Of a stretch of 64,000 nucleotides of DNA, positions 38,007 through 47,194 are shown piece by piece (positions within the stretch are counted from its first letter, which is position 1; the number at the start of each line of letters is the position of its first letter). A program made the position numbers and the translations under genes. The notes under the pieces were generated by a model that did no database searches, was not told the DNA's origin, and saw only the letters and a list, made by a program, of their open reading frames with translations. The stretch is from Halomarinibacterium sedimenti (GTDB lineage Bacteria > Bacteroidota > Bacteroidia > Flavobacteriales > Flavobacteriaceae): positions 620,001 through 684,000 of the forward strand of contig NZ_JAHWDP010000001.1 in NCBI RefSeq assembly GCF_019312585.1, given 5' to 3'.

Positions 38007-39413
38007 ATGAAAAAAATTACATTTCTTTTAGGCTTATTAATTACCTCTCCATTCTTTGCTCAAACACCTTGTTCTGGTGGTACAGCAAATGGTTTTCCTT
38101 GTGAAGGATATGACCTTCAATCCAAGTTTGTTTTAGCTGAAATGGGTGCTTCAGATGGGAATGATTCTTGGGGTTGGACAGATCCAGATGACGGCACAGA
38201 ATATGCACTTGTTGGATTGGACAACGGTACCGCTTTTATAAATATCTCAGACCCAATCAACCCTATTTATTTAGGAAAGCTTCCTACACATACAAATCCT
38301 AGTATCTGGAGAGATATTAAAGTTTATAATAACCATGCCTTTATTGTAAGTGAAGCTAACGGACATGGATTACAAGTGTTCGATTTAACTCGATTAAGAA
38401 ATGTTGCTAGTCCACCAGAGACATTTACAGAAGATGCTCATTTAGGAGTTTTTGGAAGCGCACACAATATTGCTATAAACGAGGATAGTGGCTATGCTTA
38501 TGTAGTTGGAACCGATGAGGCTAATGGTGGCCCTTTATTCATTAATATTCAAAATCCTTTGTCTCCTTTTATGATAGGGGATTACGATGGAAGTGGGTAT
38601 ACTCACGACGCCCAAATAATTATATATGATGGCCCTGACAGTGATTATACAGGAAAAGAAATATTTTTTGGTAGTAATGCAAATGAAGTTGTGATTGTAG
38701 ATGTTACAGATAAATTGAATCCTCAGTTAATTTCAACCATTACCTACGGGAATACATCATATACTCACCAAGGTTGGTTAACCGAAGATCGTAATTACCT
38801 TCTTGTTGGAGACGAAATAGACGAGCAAGACTTCGGGTTTAACACCAGAACTATAGTATTTGATGTTTCGGATCTAGACAATCCATCTTTTCATTTCGAT
38901 TACTTTTCAAATATTGCTTCTACAGACCACAACGGTTATGTAGTGGGTAATACTTTTTACTTGGCAAGCTATAGTGGAGGAATGAGAGTGATTAATATTT
39001 CAGACATTGCAAATCAAAATATGAATGAAATTGGATATTTCGATACCTATCCTGCCAACAATAATGCTAATTACCGTGGTTCATGGAATGTATATCCATT
39101 TTTTGTTAGTGGAAATATTGTGATTAGTGGAGAAGGAGGATTTACTTTAGTAAAGGAATCGAACCTTGGAATTAATGATAATGAAAATTTTAATTTTTCT
39201 ATGGCCCCTAATCCTGCCACAGAGAATATCACAATTACATCAAAAGTTGCTCCTATTCAAAGTATAGAAATATATAGTGTTTTAGGGCAAAAAGTAATGG
39301 ATAAAGTTGTGCCTCAAAATGTAACCCAAACTATTAATATTTCAACGCTAAAAACAGGGATGTATTTAGTAACCATTAATAAAAATACTACCCTAAGATT
39401 AGTTGTGAACTAA
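38007..39413 (+). CDS. Choice-of-anchor B family secreted protein 3, short form (T9SS)
   Basis: The 468-residue paralogue has the signal peptide (residues 1-18, FFAQ) and choice-of-anchor B propeller (FINISDPINPIYLGKLPTH, GLQVFDLTRLRNVASPP, VIDVTDKLNPQLIST-like strands). It lacks both HYR-like modules and passes directly to a different type A sorting domain (about 395-468; MAPNPATENITI, SVLGQKVM, KTGMYLVTI). It is the first gene of a likely four-gene operon with the propeller lipoprotein (11-base gap), MbnP and MbnH genes, so this copy may be the one dedicated to that module. Confidence 0.85.
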   Translation: MKKITFLLGLLITSPFFAQTPCSGGTANGFPCEGYDLQSKFVLAEMGASDGNDSWGWTDPDDGTEYALVGLDNGTAFINISDPINPIYLGKLPTHTNPSIWRDIKVYNNHAFIVSEANGHGLQVFDLTRLRNVASPPETFTEDAHLGVFGSAHNIAINEDSGYAYVVGTDEANGGPLFINIQNPLSPFMIGDYDGSGYTHDAQIIIYDGPDSDYTGKEIFFGSNANEVVIVDVTDKLNPQLISTITYGNTSYTHQGWLTEDRNYLLVGDEIDEQDFGFNTRTIVFDVSDLDNPSFHFDYFSNIASTDHNGYVVGNTFYLASYSGGMRVINISDIANQNMNEIGYFDTYPANNNANYRGSWNVYPFFVSGNIVISGEGGFTLVKESNLGINDNENFNFSMAPNPATENITITSKVAPIQSIEIYSVLGQKVMDKVVPQNVTQTINISTLKTGMYLVTINKNTTLRLVVN

Positions 39414-39424
39414 GTCTTAAAAAA

Positions 39425-40852
39425 ATGCTATTTAAAAAGAAAAGAAGATTTATTCCCATTGTCCTATTGATATGTGGTGGGCTATTCTTTGTAAGTTGTT
39501 CCAAAAAAGATGAAAACACACCTGTAGATGATACTACCACTACAGATGACGATACCGGAACAACAGACGATAATACTCCAGGTCCATTTTTAGGAGAAAT
39601 TGATTGGATAAAAACCTACGGTGGAAGTGACATTGATCAGGCCGTTGCGATTGTGGAAGCCGATGATGGAAACTACGTTGTTGCTGGAAGTACTCGAAGT
39701 ACAGATGGTGAATTAGCATCAAAACCCACTAGTGATAGTGATTATTGGGTGTTAAAAATATCATCAGCAGATGGTTCCATTATGTGGAACAAAGTCTATG
39801 GAGGAACAGAAGACGAGGTAGCTTCAAGCATCACAAAAACAAGTGACGGAGGTTATGTTCTATCTGGGTATAGCCGAAGTCCTAACGATCAATGTGGCAC
39901 ACAACCCAATGCAGGATTTCACGATTATTGGCTGCTAAAAATTGACGGAAATGGTAATGAAATGTGGTGTCAAAATTTTGGGTATTCGGGAAGTGATCAA
40001 GCATTCGATGTGTTTGAAACCAATGAAGGTGGCTATTTTGCAACTGGATTCTTCGATGTTTCAGCAAGTGGTGGCGAAGGAAATAATGATCGTCAAGGCG
40101 CTGGAAACGCTCACGGAGTGGGTGAATTCTGGGCTATTAAAATGGATTCAGACGGAGAATTTATTTGGACTCGGTATTTTGGAGGGTACAATAATGACAG
40201 AAGTTACGACGCATTACAAACCCCAGACAATGGATTTTTATTAATTGGTTCTTCTGAAAGTATTCCAGAAGAAAACTCAGATATTGAACTGAATCACGGA
40301 AGTTATGATTTTTGGGTGGTCAAAGTGAATAGTGCTGGAACTAAAGAATGGACAAAGACTTATGGCGGAATTGAAATTGATGTGGCCTATGCAATAACCC
40401 CCACTCCAGATGGAAATTACTTTATTGTGGGAGATTCACGAAGCATAGATCAAGATGTTTCTAATAATTATGGAAATGCAGACGTTTGGCTCATAAAAAT
40501 TTCACCTACAGGTCAATTATTAATGGAGAAAAATTTTGGTGGTAGTCAATTTGATTCTGCTAAAAGTATCCTACCAATATCAGACGGAAATTATCTTATC
40601 TCAGGTGCCACCAGAAGTCAAAGTAACGATGTTTCGGCAAACAATGGGGAAAATGATGCTTGGGTATTTGTAATTGATGCATCTGGAACCCTTCTATTCG
40701 AAAAGGCTATTGGTGGTAGTGCCCTTGACTTTGCAGAGGATGCCATACAATCAAATGGAAAATTAATCGTTGTTGGAAATACCGAAAGTAATGATGGGGA
40801 TATCCCTATAAATAAAGGAATTAAAGACTTATTGATTGTAAAAATTAGATAA
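39425..40852 (+). CDS. Seven-repeat beta-propeller lipoprotein
   Basis: The 475-residue protein has a lipobox (FVSC, Cys25) followed by SKKDEN and an Asp/Thr-rich linker (about 30-52). Seven repeats of about 58-66 residues follow, each with a W-x-K-x-YGG start, a DGGYVVAG-like centre and a DYWVLKI-like end. Seven such units predict a closed seven-bladed propeller. The charged residues after the lipid Cys resemble the Bacteroidota surface lipoprotein export signal. No enzyme motif is seen. It lies 11 bases after choice-of-anchor B gene 3 and 22 bases before mbnP, so a shared function is likely. Confidence 0.8.
   Translation: MLFKKKRRFIPIVLLICGGLFFVSCSKKDENTPVDDTTTTDDDTGTTDDNTPGPFLGEIDWIKTYGGSDIDQAVAIVEADDGNYVVAGSTRSTDGELASKPTSDSDYWVLKISSADGSIMWNKVYGGTEDEVASSITKTSDGGYVLSGYSRSPNDQCGTQPNAGFHDYWLLKIDGNGNEMWCQNFGYSGSDQAFDVFETNEGGYFATGFFDVSASGGEGNNDRQGAGNAHGVGEFWAIKMDSDGEFIWTRYFGGYNNDRSYDALQTPDNGFLLIGSSESIPEENSDIELNHGSYDFWVVKVNSAGTKEWTKTYGGIEIDVAYAITPTPDGNYFIVGDSRSIDQDVSNNYGNADVWLIKISPTGQLLMEKNFGGSQFDSAKSILPISDGNYLISGATRSQSNDVSANNGENDAWVFVIDASGTLLFEKAIGGSALDFAEDAIQSNGKLIVVGNTESNDGDIPINKGIKDLLIVKIR
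39596..40849 (+). repeat. Seven protein-level tandem repeats (YGG propeller blades)
   Basis: Seven diverged repeats inside the lipoprotein gene. They start near EIDWIKTYGG, IMWNKVYGG, EMWCQNFGY, FIWTRYFGG, KEWTKTYGG, LLMEKNFGG and LLFEKAIGG. The period is 174-201 bases. They are visible only after translation. Confidence 0.75.
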
Positions 40853-40874
40853 AATATTAATTGATAAATAAACT

Positions 40875-41657
40875 ATGAAAAAAATTGCACTAATACTTAT
40901 GATGGCTGTTGCCTTTGTAAGTTGTAATGATGACGATGGAAATGCTCCTATTGAAAATGTAACAGTAGATGTTAATTTTACTCACAACTGGGATGGTGAT
41001 GCCATTGAAAATGCAGATTTTGATGTGATCCAATATACCAATGCTCATGGTGAAACCCTTAGTCTTTCAAAGTTAGTATACCTTATTTCTGATGTAACTT
41101 TTACAAATGCCAGTGGAGAGGTTTTTGATGCCGGGGACTATACCTTAGTCAATGTGAGAGAAGGAAGCAATTTAACCTTTACTCCACAAATTGAAATCCC
41201 AGAAGGAACCTATTCTGTGTCATTTACCTTTGGATTTGATGATGAAGATAATGATCAAAATTATCAAGATTTAAACTCGGCTGATGGTGGATGGAACGTG
41301 CCAGTAATCCTTGGTGGTGGATATCATTATATGAGAATGGAGGGTAAATATATAGACGCATCGAGCCCTGATGAAACCAATTATCAATATCACACCATTA
41401 GAGCTGTTGATTTAGACGATCAAGGAATCATTTCAACATTAACAGATACTTCATTTGAGGTGAATCTTGGACAAGTTACCATAGGAAACACTACCAATAT
41501 TGAAGTTAAAATGAACGTTGCAGAATGGTTCAAAAACCCAAATACTTGGGATTTAACACAATTATACACCATGTTAATGCCAAATTATAATGCCCAAATC
41601 ATGATGAGTGGTAATGGTGCAAATGGTGTATTTAGTTTAGGAAATGTAACTCAGTAA
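40875..41657 (+). CDS. MbnP-family copper-binding lipoprotein
   Basis: MbnP-type proteins bind copper through a site that includes a tryptophan oxidised to kynurenine by the partner heme enzyme MbnH. The 260-residue protein has a lipobox (FVSC, Cys17) followed by NDDDGN, the family opening VDVNFTHNWDGD, KLVYLISDV, the SFTFGFDDED segment and GGYHYMRMEG. Candidate ligand or target residues are H37, W39, H58, W140, H151 and H173; which Trp would be modified cannot be decided here. It lies 16 bases before the di-heme enzyme gene. The Asp residues after Cys17 suggest surface exposure. Confidence 0.87.
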   Translation: MKKIALILMMAVAFVSCNDDDGNAPIENVTVDVNFTHNWDGDAIENADFDVIQYTNAHGETLSLSKLVYLISDVTFTNASGEVFDAGDYTLVNVREGSNLTFTPQIEIPEGTYSVSFTFGFDDEDNDQNYQDLNSADGGWNVPVILGGGYHYMRMEGKYIDASSPDETNYQYHTIRAVDLDDQGIISTLTDTSFEVNLGQVTIGNTTNIEVKMNVAEWFKNPNTWDLTQLYTMLMPNYNAQIMMSGNGANGVFSLGNVTQ

Positions 41658-41673
41658 ATTTAAATTTATCTAA

Positions 41674-42735
41674 ATGAAATACGGGCTAGCTTTATTCCTA
41701 CTCCTTTTCACACTAATTTCTTGTAATAAAGATGATGGTGGTGGGGCGTACACAGCTACTCCTTTAAATTTGGAGATACCTTCTTTTTTTGAAGAAAATA
41801 TTCTACCCCCTATCATTCCTGAAGATAACCCTATGTCTGTAGAAGGAGTTGCATTAGGCAAGAAATTATTTTTCGACCCTATTTTATCGGCAAATAACAC
41901 CCAGTCTTGTGCAGACTGCCATAGTCCCCAAAATGGGTTTAGTGATGCCAGGCAATTTAGTATTGGAATTACGGGCGAAGCGGGAAATAGAAACTCCATG
42001 CCACTTCAAAATTTAGCATGGAATTACAACGGAAAGTTCTTTTGGGATGGTCGAGCTGGTTCCTTGGAGAATCAAATTTTTGAACCAGTCACTAATCCAA
42101 TTGAAATGGCTAATACTTGGCCCAATGCCGTTGCTTCGCTTCAAAATTCGACAGAATATCCTGTATTATTTGATGATGCCTTTGGAACAACAACCATTGA
42201 TTCTACAATGGTTTCTAAAGCCATTGCGCAATTTATGAGAACCCTTATTTCTGGAAACTCTCGATTCGATCAGTTTCAAAGAGGAGAAATAGAATTATCT
42301 CCTTCCGAAGCAAATGGACTTAATGTGTTTTTAGATGAATCAAGAGGAGATTGTTTTCACTGCCATGGAAATCCTTTAAACCCGCTCTGGACAGATAATA
42401 TATTTCATAATAATGGGCTTGACGAATTCTTTATAGACAAAGGGTTGAGTAATGTAACTGGTGACCCAAGGGATGACGGTAAGTTTAAAACCCCCTCCTT
42501 AAGAAATTTGGCCTTTACAGCACCCTATATGCACGACGGTCGCTTTGAAACACTGGATGAAGTTATTAATCATTATAGTGAAGGCCTGGTCTATTCTGAA
42601 ACAATAGACCCTCTTATGAAAGCCGTTGGCGAAGGTGGTGTACATCTCTCTGAAGAGGACAAAGCAGATCTAAAAGCCTTTCTTTTATCCCTTTCGGACC
42701 CAAGCTTTATAAACAATCCCGATTTTCAGAATTAA
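41674..42735 (+). CDS. Di-heme cytochrome c peroxidase family lipoprotein (MbnH/MauG-like)
   Basis: The 353-residue protein has a lipobox (LISC, Cys17) followed by NKDDGGG, and two heme c attachment sites, C79-C82-H83 (CADCH) and C227-C230-H231 (CFHCH). Other family segments are QNLAWNYNGKFFWDGRAGSLENQ, FKTPSLRNLAFTAPYMHDGRF and a late LSEEDKADLKAFL helix. The family includes bacterial cytochrome c peroxidase, MauG and MbnH. The MbnP gene just upstream favours an MbnH-like role, oxidising a Trp of MbnP. The C-x-K-D-D start of the mature protein matches the surface-export signal known from Capnocytophaga. It is the last gene of the operon. Confidence 0.9.
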   Translation: MKYGLALFLLLFTLISCNKDDGGGAYTATPLNLEIPSFFEENILPPIIPEDNPMSVEGVALGKKLFFDPILSANNTQSCADCHSPQNGFSDARQFSIGITGEAGNRNSMPLQNLAWNYNGKFFWDGRAGSLENQIFEPVTNPIEMANTWPNAVASLQNSTEYPVLFDDAFGTTTIDSTMVSKAIAQFMRTLISGNSRFDQFQRGEIELSPSEANGLNVFLDESRGDCFHCHGNPLNPLWTDNIFHNNGLDEFFIDKGLSNVTGDPRDDGKFKTPSLRNLAFTAPYMHDGRFETLDEVINHYSEGLVYSETIDPLMKAVGEGGVHLSEEDKADLKAFLLSLSDPSFINNPDFQN

Positions 42736-42825
42736 CAATAATTCTTTTTGTTAATTATTACCTAAATCTATAGTGTTATAGTATTTAATATATAGCTCCT
42801 CTATGGTTAAACAAACCAATTGCAG

Positions 42826-42833
42826 TATATTTG
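42826..42833 (+). promoter_or_regulatory. -7 element of the suf operon
   Basis: TATATTTG matches TAnnTTTG and is 29 bases before ATG 42863. It is the best candidate for transcription of the whole suf gene run. No Fe-S regulator site that I could defend is visible. Confidence 0.5.
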
Positions 42834-42862
42834 CATACTTAATTTAGAACAAGTCTATATAA

Positions 42863-43192
42863 ATGATTAAGGTAAGTGATACTGCAAAAACCAAAATTGC
42901 TCAATTAATGAGTGAAGAGGGCTATAATCCCGAAAAGGATTATGTGCGCGTAGGTGTTAAAAGTGGTGGATGTTCTGGATTGTCCTACGAATTAACTTTC
43001 GATAAAGATCAATCTCCAGAGGACAAACTATTTGAGGACAACCTGATTAAAATTGTGGTAAACAAAAAAAGCTTTTTATACTTGGTTGGGACTACCCTTG
43101 AATATAGTGGGGGTCTTAATGGAAAGGGGTTTGTTTTTAATAACCCTAATGCCAATAGAACGTGTGGGTGCGGAGAAAGCTTTTCACTTTAA
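42863..43192 (+). CDS. sufA: A-type iron-sulfur carrier protein
   Basis: This HesB/IscA/SufA-family protein carries nascent Fe-S clusters to target enzymes. The 109-residue length is usual and the three conserved cysteines are present (C37 in GGCSGL; C101 and C103 in RTCGCGESF). It opens the suf gene run, with only 18 bases between its stop and the sufB ATG, so SufA is the natural name, although SufA, IscA and ErpA cannot be told apart from sequence alone. Confidence 0.92.
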   Translation: MIKVSDTAKTKIAQLMSEEGYNPEKDYVRVGVKSGGCSGLSYELTFDKDQSPEDKLFEDNLIKIVVNKKSFLYLVGTTLEYSGGLNGKGFVFNNPNANRTCGCGESFSL

Positions 43193-43210
43193 AATGTATT
43201 GAAAAAGAAT

Positions 43211-44659
43211 ATGGGAAAATTCACTGAAGACGATTTAAAAAAAGAGCTGGAAACAAAGGAATATGAGTACGGCTTTTATACCGATATAGAATCGGATACA
43301 TTTCCTGTGGGTTTAAATGAAGATATCGTTCGGGCTATCTCACTTAAAAAAGAAGAACCCGAATGGATGACCGAATGGCGATTAGAAGCCTTTAAAGCTT
43401 GGAAAGAAATGATAGAGCCAGAGTGGGCCAATGTAACCTACGAAAAGCCCAACTTTCAAAATATCTCATATTACTCTGCTCCTGGGTCAAAGAAAAAATA
43501 TGAAAGTCTTGAAGATGTAGACCCAGAATTACTGGAAACCTTCAACAAATTAGGTATTTCTCTTGACGAGCAAAAAAAACTAACTGGGGTTGCCGTTGAT
43601 ATTGTGATGGATTCAGTTTCTGTTGCAACCACCTTTAAAAAAACTTTATCTGAAAAGGGAATTATCTTTTGTTCCATTTCTGAAGCCATTCAAAAACATC
43701 CAGAACTAGTAAAAAAATATATTGGTAGTGTGGTTCCACAAAAAGACAATTTTTATGCAGCGTTAAATAGTGCTGTTTTTAGTGATGGTTCTTTTTGTTA
43801 TATCCCAAAAGGAGTGCGTTGCCCTATGGAACTTTCCACCTATTTCCGAATTAACCAAGCAGGTACAGGACAATTTGAACGCACCCTTGTTATTGCAGAC
43901 GAAGGGAGCTATGTAAGCTATTTGGAAGGCTGTACTGCCCCAAGTCGTGATGAAAACCAATTACACGCAGCGGTGGTAGAATTAATTGCTCTTGACGATG
44001 CTGAAATAAAATATTCCACGGTTCAAAACTGGTATCCTGGAGGAAAAGATGGAAAGGGAGGAGTATTCAATTTTGTAACCAAAAGGGGCATTTGCGAAAA
44101 GAATGCAAAAATATCTTGGACACAGGTAGAAACCGGAAGTGCAGTTACTTGGAAATATCCAAGCTGTGTGCTTAAAGGTGATAATTCGATTGGGGAATTC
44201 TATTCTATTGCAGTGACCAATAACTATCAGCAAGCGGATACGGGAACGAAAATGATTCACTTAGGAAAAAATACCCGAAGTACAATTATTTCAAAAGGAA
44301 TTTCGGCTGGTAAATCACAAAACAGTTATCGTGGCTTAGTAAAAATAAGTCCACGTGCAGACAATGCTCGTAATTTCTCTCAATGTGATTCATTATTAAT
44401 GGGTAATAATTGTGGGGCGCATACCTTTCCTTACATTGAAGCTAACAATAAATCGGCGAAGGTAGAACACGAAGCTACTACCAGTAAAATTGGGGAAGAC
44501 CAAATATTTTATTGCAATCAAAGAGGTATAGATACCGAGAAAGCCATTGCTCTTATTGTAAATGGATTTAGTAAAGAAGTTTTAAATAAGCTACCCATGG
44601 AATTTGCCGTGGAAGCACAAAAATTATTAGAAATTAGTTTAGAAGGTTCCGTAGGATAA
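43211..44659 (+). CDS. sufB: Fe-S cluster assembly protein SufB
   Basis: SufB is the scaffold subunit of the SufBC2D complex on which clusters are built. The frame is open from TTG 43199, but ATG 43211 ([14 protein letters not shown], 482 residues) is the usual beginning. The conserved core is complete ([83 protein letters not shown]). A small lipoprotein gene, not sufC, follows 12 bases later. Confidence 0.96.
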   Translation: MGKFTEDDLKKELETKEYEYGFYTDIESDTFPVGLNEDIVRAISLKKEEPEWMTEWRLEAFKAWKEMIEPEWANVTYEKPNFQNISYYSAPGSKKKYESLEDVDPELLETFNKLGISLDEQKKLTGVAVDIVMDSVSVATTFKKTLSEKGIIFCSISEAIQKHPELVKKYIGSVVPQKDNFYAALNSAVFSDGSFCYIPKGVRCPMELSTYFRINQAGTGQFERTLVIADEGSYVSYLEGCTAPSRDENQLHAAVVELIALDDAEIKYSTVQNWYPGGKDGKGGVFNFVTKRGICEKNAKISWTQVETGSAVTWKYPSCVLKGDNSIGEFYSIAVTNNYQQADTGTKMIHLGKNTRSTIISKGISAGKSQNSYRGLVKISPRADNARNFSQCDSLLMGNNCGAHTFPYIEANNKSAKVEHEATTSKIGEDQIFYCNQRGIDTEKAIALIVNGFSKEVLNKLPMEFAVEAQKLLEISLEGSVG

Positions 44660-44671
44660 AAATTAAATACA

Positions 44672-45100
44672 ATGAAAAAAGTACTACTTACAATGACCGT
44701 TTTGCTTTCAATAAGCATGGTTTCTTGTAAAAATTCTGAAAAAAATTCTGAAGCAATAGAAAATAATGAGAGTAATTCAACAAAACTCATGCAAAACACA
44801 CTTCCATCCTACGCCGGAGAATATTTTTATTCTAATGATGGTGCTGTTTTAAAAGGCACTCATTTTATCTACGCTGTGACCATGGATGATATGGCAAAAG
44901 AATTAGGAGATAAAATTGCCCCAATAAAGAAAGAAGAATACGACATGGTTCCTGTAGTTGTAAAAGGAGTAGTTGAAGTGAATCCTGCCTATGAAAGAGG
45001 AGAAAAGGTTTGGGAACAAATTATTACAATAAAAGAAATAGTTTCTGTAAGCGATGCGCCAGCAGAAATAGATATTAAAATTGAAGAAAAGAAAAGCTAA
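44672..45100 (+). CDS. Small lipoprotein embedded in the suf operon
   Basis: The 142-residue product has a lipobox (MVSC, Cys19) and a polar linker rich in Asn, Ser and Glu. A compact domain follows (about 45-142; YAGEYFYSNDGAVLKGTHFIYAVTMDD, VPVVVKGVVEVNP, WEQIITIKEI), recalling small beta-rich lipoproteins such as NlpE-like or copper-resistance folds. I do not recognise the family. It sits between sufB and sufC with 12 and 2 bases of spacing, so it is cotranscribed with them, yet the product should be outside the cytoplasm where SufBCD works. Confidence 0.72.
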   Translation: MKKVLLTMTVLLSISMVSCKNSEKNSEAIENNESNSTKLMQNTLPSYAGEYFYSNDGAVLKGTHFIYAVTMDDMAKELGDKIAPIKKEEYDMVPVVVKGVVEVNPAYERGEKVWEQIITIKEIVSVSDAPAEIDIKIEEKKS

Positions 45101-45102
45101 TT

Positions 45103-45855
45103 ATGCTGAAAATTAAAAACTTACACGCAAGTGTAGAAGATAAAGATATTTTAAAGGGAATTAACCTTACGGTTAATCCAGGGGAAGTACATGCTATTAT
45201 GGGACCTAATGGTTCTGGGAAAAGTACATTAGCCTCAGTAATTGCTGGAAAAGATGAATTTGAAGTAACCAAAGGTGGTATCGAACTCGAAGGAGAAGAT
45301 ATTAAAGAATTAGACCCAGAAGAAAGAGCTCATAAAGGAGTGTTTCTCTCTTTTCAATATCCTGTTGAAATTCCAGGTGTTTCGGTGACCAATTTTATTA
45401 AAACAGCCATTAACGAAACCCGAAAAGCCAAAGGGCAAGAAGATATGCCAGCTGCCGAAATGCTTAAAAAAATTAAGGAAAAAGCAGATTTACTGGAAAT
45501 TGACCGTAAGTTTTTATCACGTTCGTTAAATGAGGGATTCTCTGGAGGAGAAAAGAAGCGAAATGAGATATTCCAACTCGCTATGATGGAGCCGAAATTG
45601 GCCATCCTTGACGAAACCGATTCTGGTCTTGATATCGATGCACTTAAAATTGTTGCTAACGGAGTTAACAAGTTGAGAAATGCTGATAATGCAGTAATTG
45701 TTATTACACATTACCAACGCCTACTAGACTATATCGTACCCGATTATGTTCACGTATTAATGGACGGAAAAATTGTAAAGTCTGGAAGCAAAGAATTGGC
45801 TTATCAATTAGAAGAAAAAGGATACGATTGGATTAAAGAAGAAGTGAAAGCATAA
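45103..45855 (+). CDS. sufC: Fe-S cluster assembly ATPase SufC
   Basis: SufC is the cytoplasmic ABC-type ATPase of the SufBC2D scaffold. The 250-residue protein has Walker A (GPNGSGKST near residue 34), the Q-loop FLSFQYP, the signature FSGGEKKRNE near residue 146 and Walker B LAILDETDSGLD near residue 166. It starts 2 bases after the embedded lipoprotein gene and ends 3 bases before sufD. Confidence 0.97.
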   Translation: MLKIKNLHASVEDKDILKGINLTVNPGEVHAIMGPNGSGKSTLASVIAGKDEFEVTKGGIELEGEDIKELDPEERAHKGVFLSFQYPVEIPGVSVTNFIKTAINETRKAKGQEDMPAAEMLKKIKEKADLLEIDRKFLSRSLNEGFSGGEKKRNEIFQLAMMEPKLAILDETDSGLDIDALKIVANGVNKLRNADNAVIVITHYQRLLDYIVPDYVHVLMDGKIVKSGSKELAYQLEEKGYDWIKEEVKA

Positions 45856-45858
45856 CAA

Positions 45859-47172
45859 ATGAGTTTAAAAGAAAAAATACTCTCCTCCTACCTAGCTTTT
45901 GAAGATTATTTGGAAGACGATTCGCCTATCCACGATCTTCGAAATAAAGCCATTAAAACGTTTGAAAGTCATGGCTTTCCATCAAAAAAAGAGGAGGCTT
46001 GGAAATACACATCCCTGAACGCTCTTTTAAAAGAAGACTATAGTATTTTTCCTAAAAAGGAAACAACTATTGAGTTTAAAGAGGTGAGAAAATATTTTTT
46101 ACACGAAATCGACACTTTTAAAATTGTATTTGTCGATGGTGTTTACAGTTCATTTTTGTCGTCAACAACACATGATGGGATGGATATTTGCCTATTATCT
46201 GCGGCATTAAGCAAAGACAAGTACAAGCCTGTAATAGAAACTTATTTTAACAAAGTTGCCAAAGAAGATAGTCTTACTTCATTAAATACTGCATTTGCCA
46301 AAGAAGGAGCCTATATATATATCCCGAAACATAAAGAAGTTCAAAAACCTGTCGAAATAATTAACTTTTACACAGGTTCCGAAACAGCGTTAATGCTTCA
46401 GCCACGTAACTTAATTATTGTTGGCGAAAATGCCCATATTCAAATTATTGAGCGTCATCAAAGTCTTTCAGAAAATGCTGTATTAACAAATTCGGTTACT
46501 GAAATTTTCACCGAAAAAAGAGCGTTTGTAGATTATTATAAAATACAAAACGACTTGCCTTCGGCTTCGTTAATAGATAACACCTATATAAAGCAAGAAC
46601 GTGACAGTGTTTGTAGTGTTCATACATTTTCTTTTGGGGGAAAGCTAATTAGAAACAACCTCAACTTTTATCAATATGGAGAGCACTGTAACTCTATTTT
46701 AAAAGGAGTAACTATTCTAGAACAAAAACAGCACGTAGACCACAATACATTGGTGCACCATATTGCTCCTAATTGCGAAAGTCACCAAGATTATAAGGGA
46801 ATTTTTGATGATAATTCCACAGGGGTTTTTAATGGAAAAATCCTAGTTGAAAAAGATGCTCAAAAATTGGATGCTTTTCAGCAAAACAACAACATTCTCA
46901 TAAGCGATAAAGCTACCATTAACTCAAAACCTCAATTAGAAATATTTGCCGATGATGTGAGATGTTCTCACGGTTGTACGATTGGCCAATTAGACGATGA
47001 GGCTATGTTCTACCTTCGTTCTCGAGGTATTGGCGAAAAAGAAGCTCGTGCCTTGTTAATGTATGCTTTTGCAAACAATGTTTTGGAAAGCGTTAAAATC
47101 CCCGAACTAAAAAAGCGAATCAATAAGCTCATTGCCAATAAAATTGGTGTGAATTTAGGATTCAATTTATAA
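45859..47172 (+). CDS. sufD: Fe-S cluster assembly protein SufD
   Basis: SufD is the SufB-related partner subunit of the scaffold complex. The 437-residue protein has the N-terminal helical part (HDLRNKAIKTFESHGFPSKKEEAWKYTS) and the beta-helix core (YIYIPKHKEVQKPVEI, HVDHNTLVHHIAPNCESHQDYKGI). The C-terminal segment is conserved (DDVRCSHGCTIGQLDDEAMFYLRSRGI). It lies between sufC and sufS. Confidence 0.96.
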   Translation: MSLKEKILSSYLAFEDYLEDDSPIHDLRNKAIKTFESHGFPSKKEEAWKYTSLNALLKEDYSIFPKKETTIEFKEVRKYFLHEIDTFKIVFVDGVYSSFLSSTTHDGMDICLLSAALSKDKYKPVIETYFNKVAKEDSLTSLNTAFAKEGAYIYIPKHKEVQKPVEIINFYTGSETALMLQPRNLIIVGENAHIQIIERHQSLSENAVLTNSVTEIFTEKRAFVDYYKIQNDLPSASLIDNTYIKQERDSVCSVHTFSFGGKLIRNNLNFYQYGEHCNSILKGVTILEQKQHVDHNTLVHHIAPNCESHQDYKGIFDDNSTGVFNGKILVEKDAQKLDAFQQNNNILISDKATINSKPQLEIFADDVRCSHGCTIGQLDDEAMFYLRSRGIGEKEARALLMYAFANNVLESVKIPELKKRINKLIANKIGVNLGFNL

Positions 47173-47194
47173 AAAACACCTAAAAATTAGTTGT

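Noticed and set aside
39540-39600. Asp/Thr-rich coding repeat as a simple-sequence or CRISPR-like array
   Set aside because: It is a short low-complexity linker after the lipobox, not a spaced repeat array.
41670-41999. Minus-strand ORF of 109 codons opposite the di-heme gene
   Set aside because: It is a shadow of a conserved plus-strand gene with heme motifs, and the same applies to the other antisense ORFs in the window.
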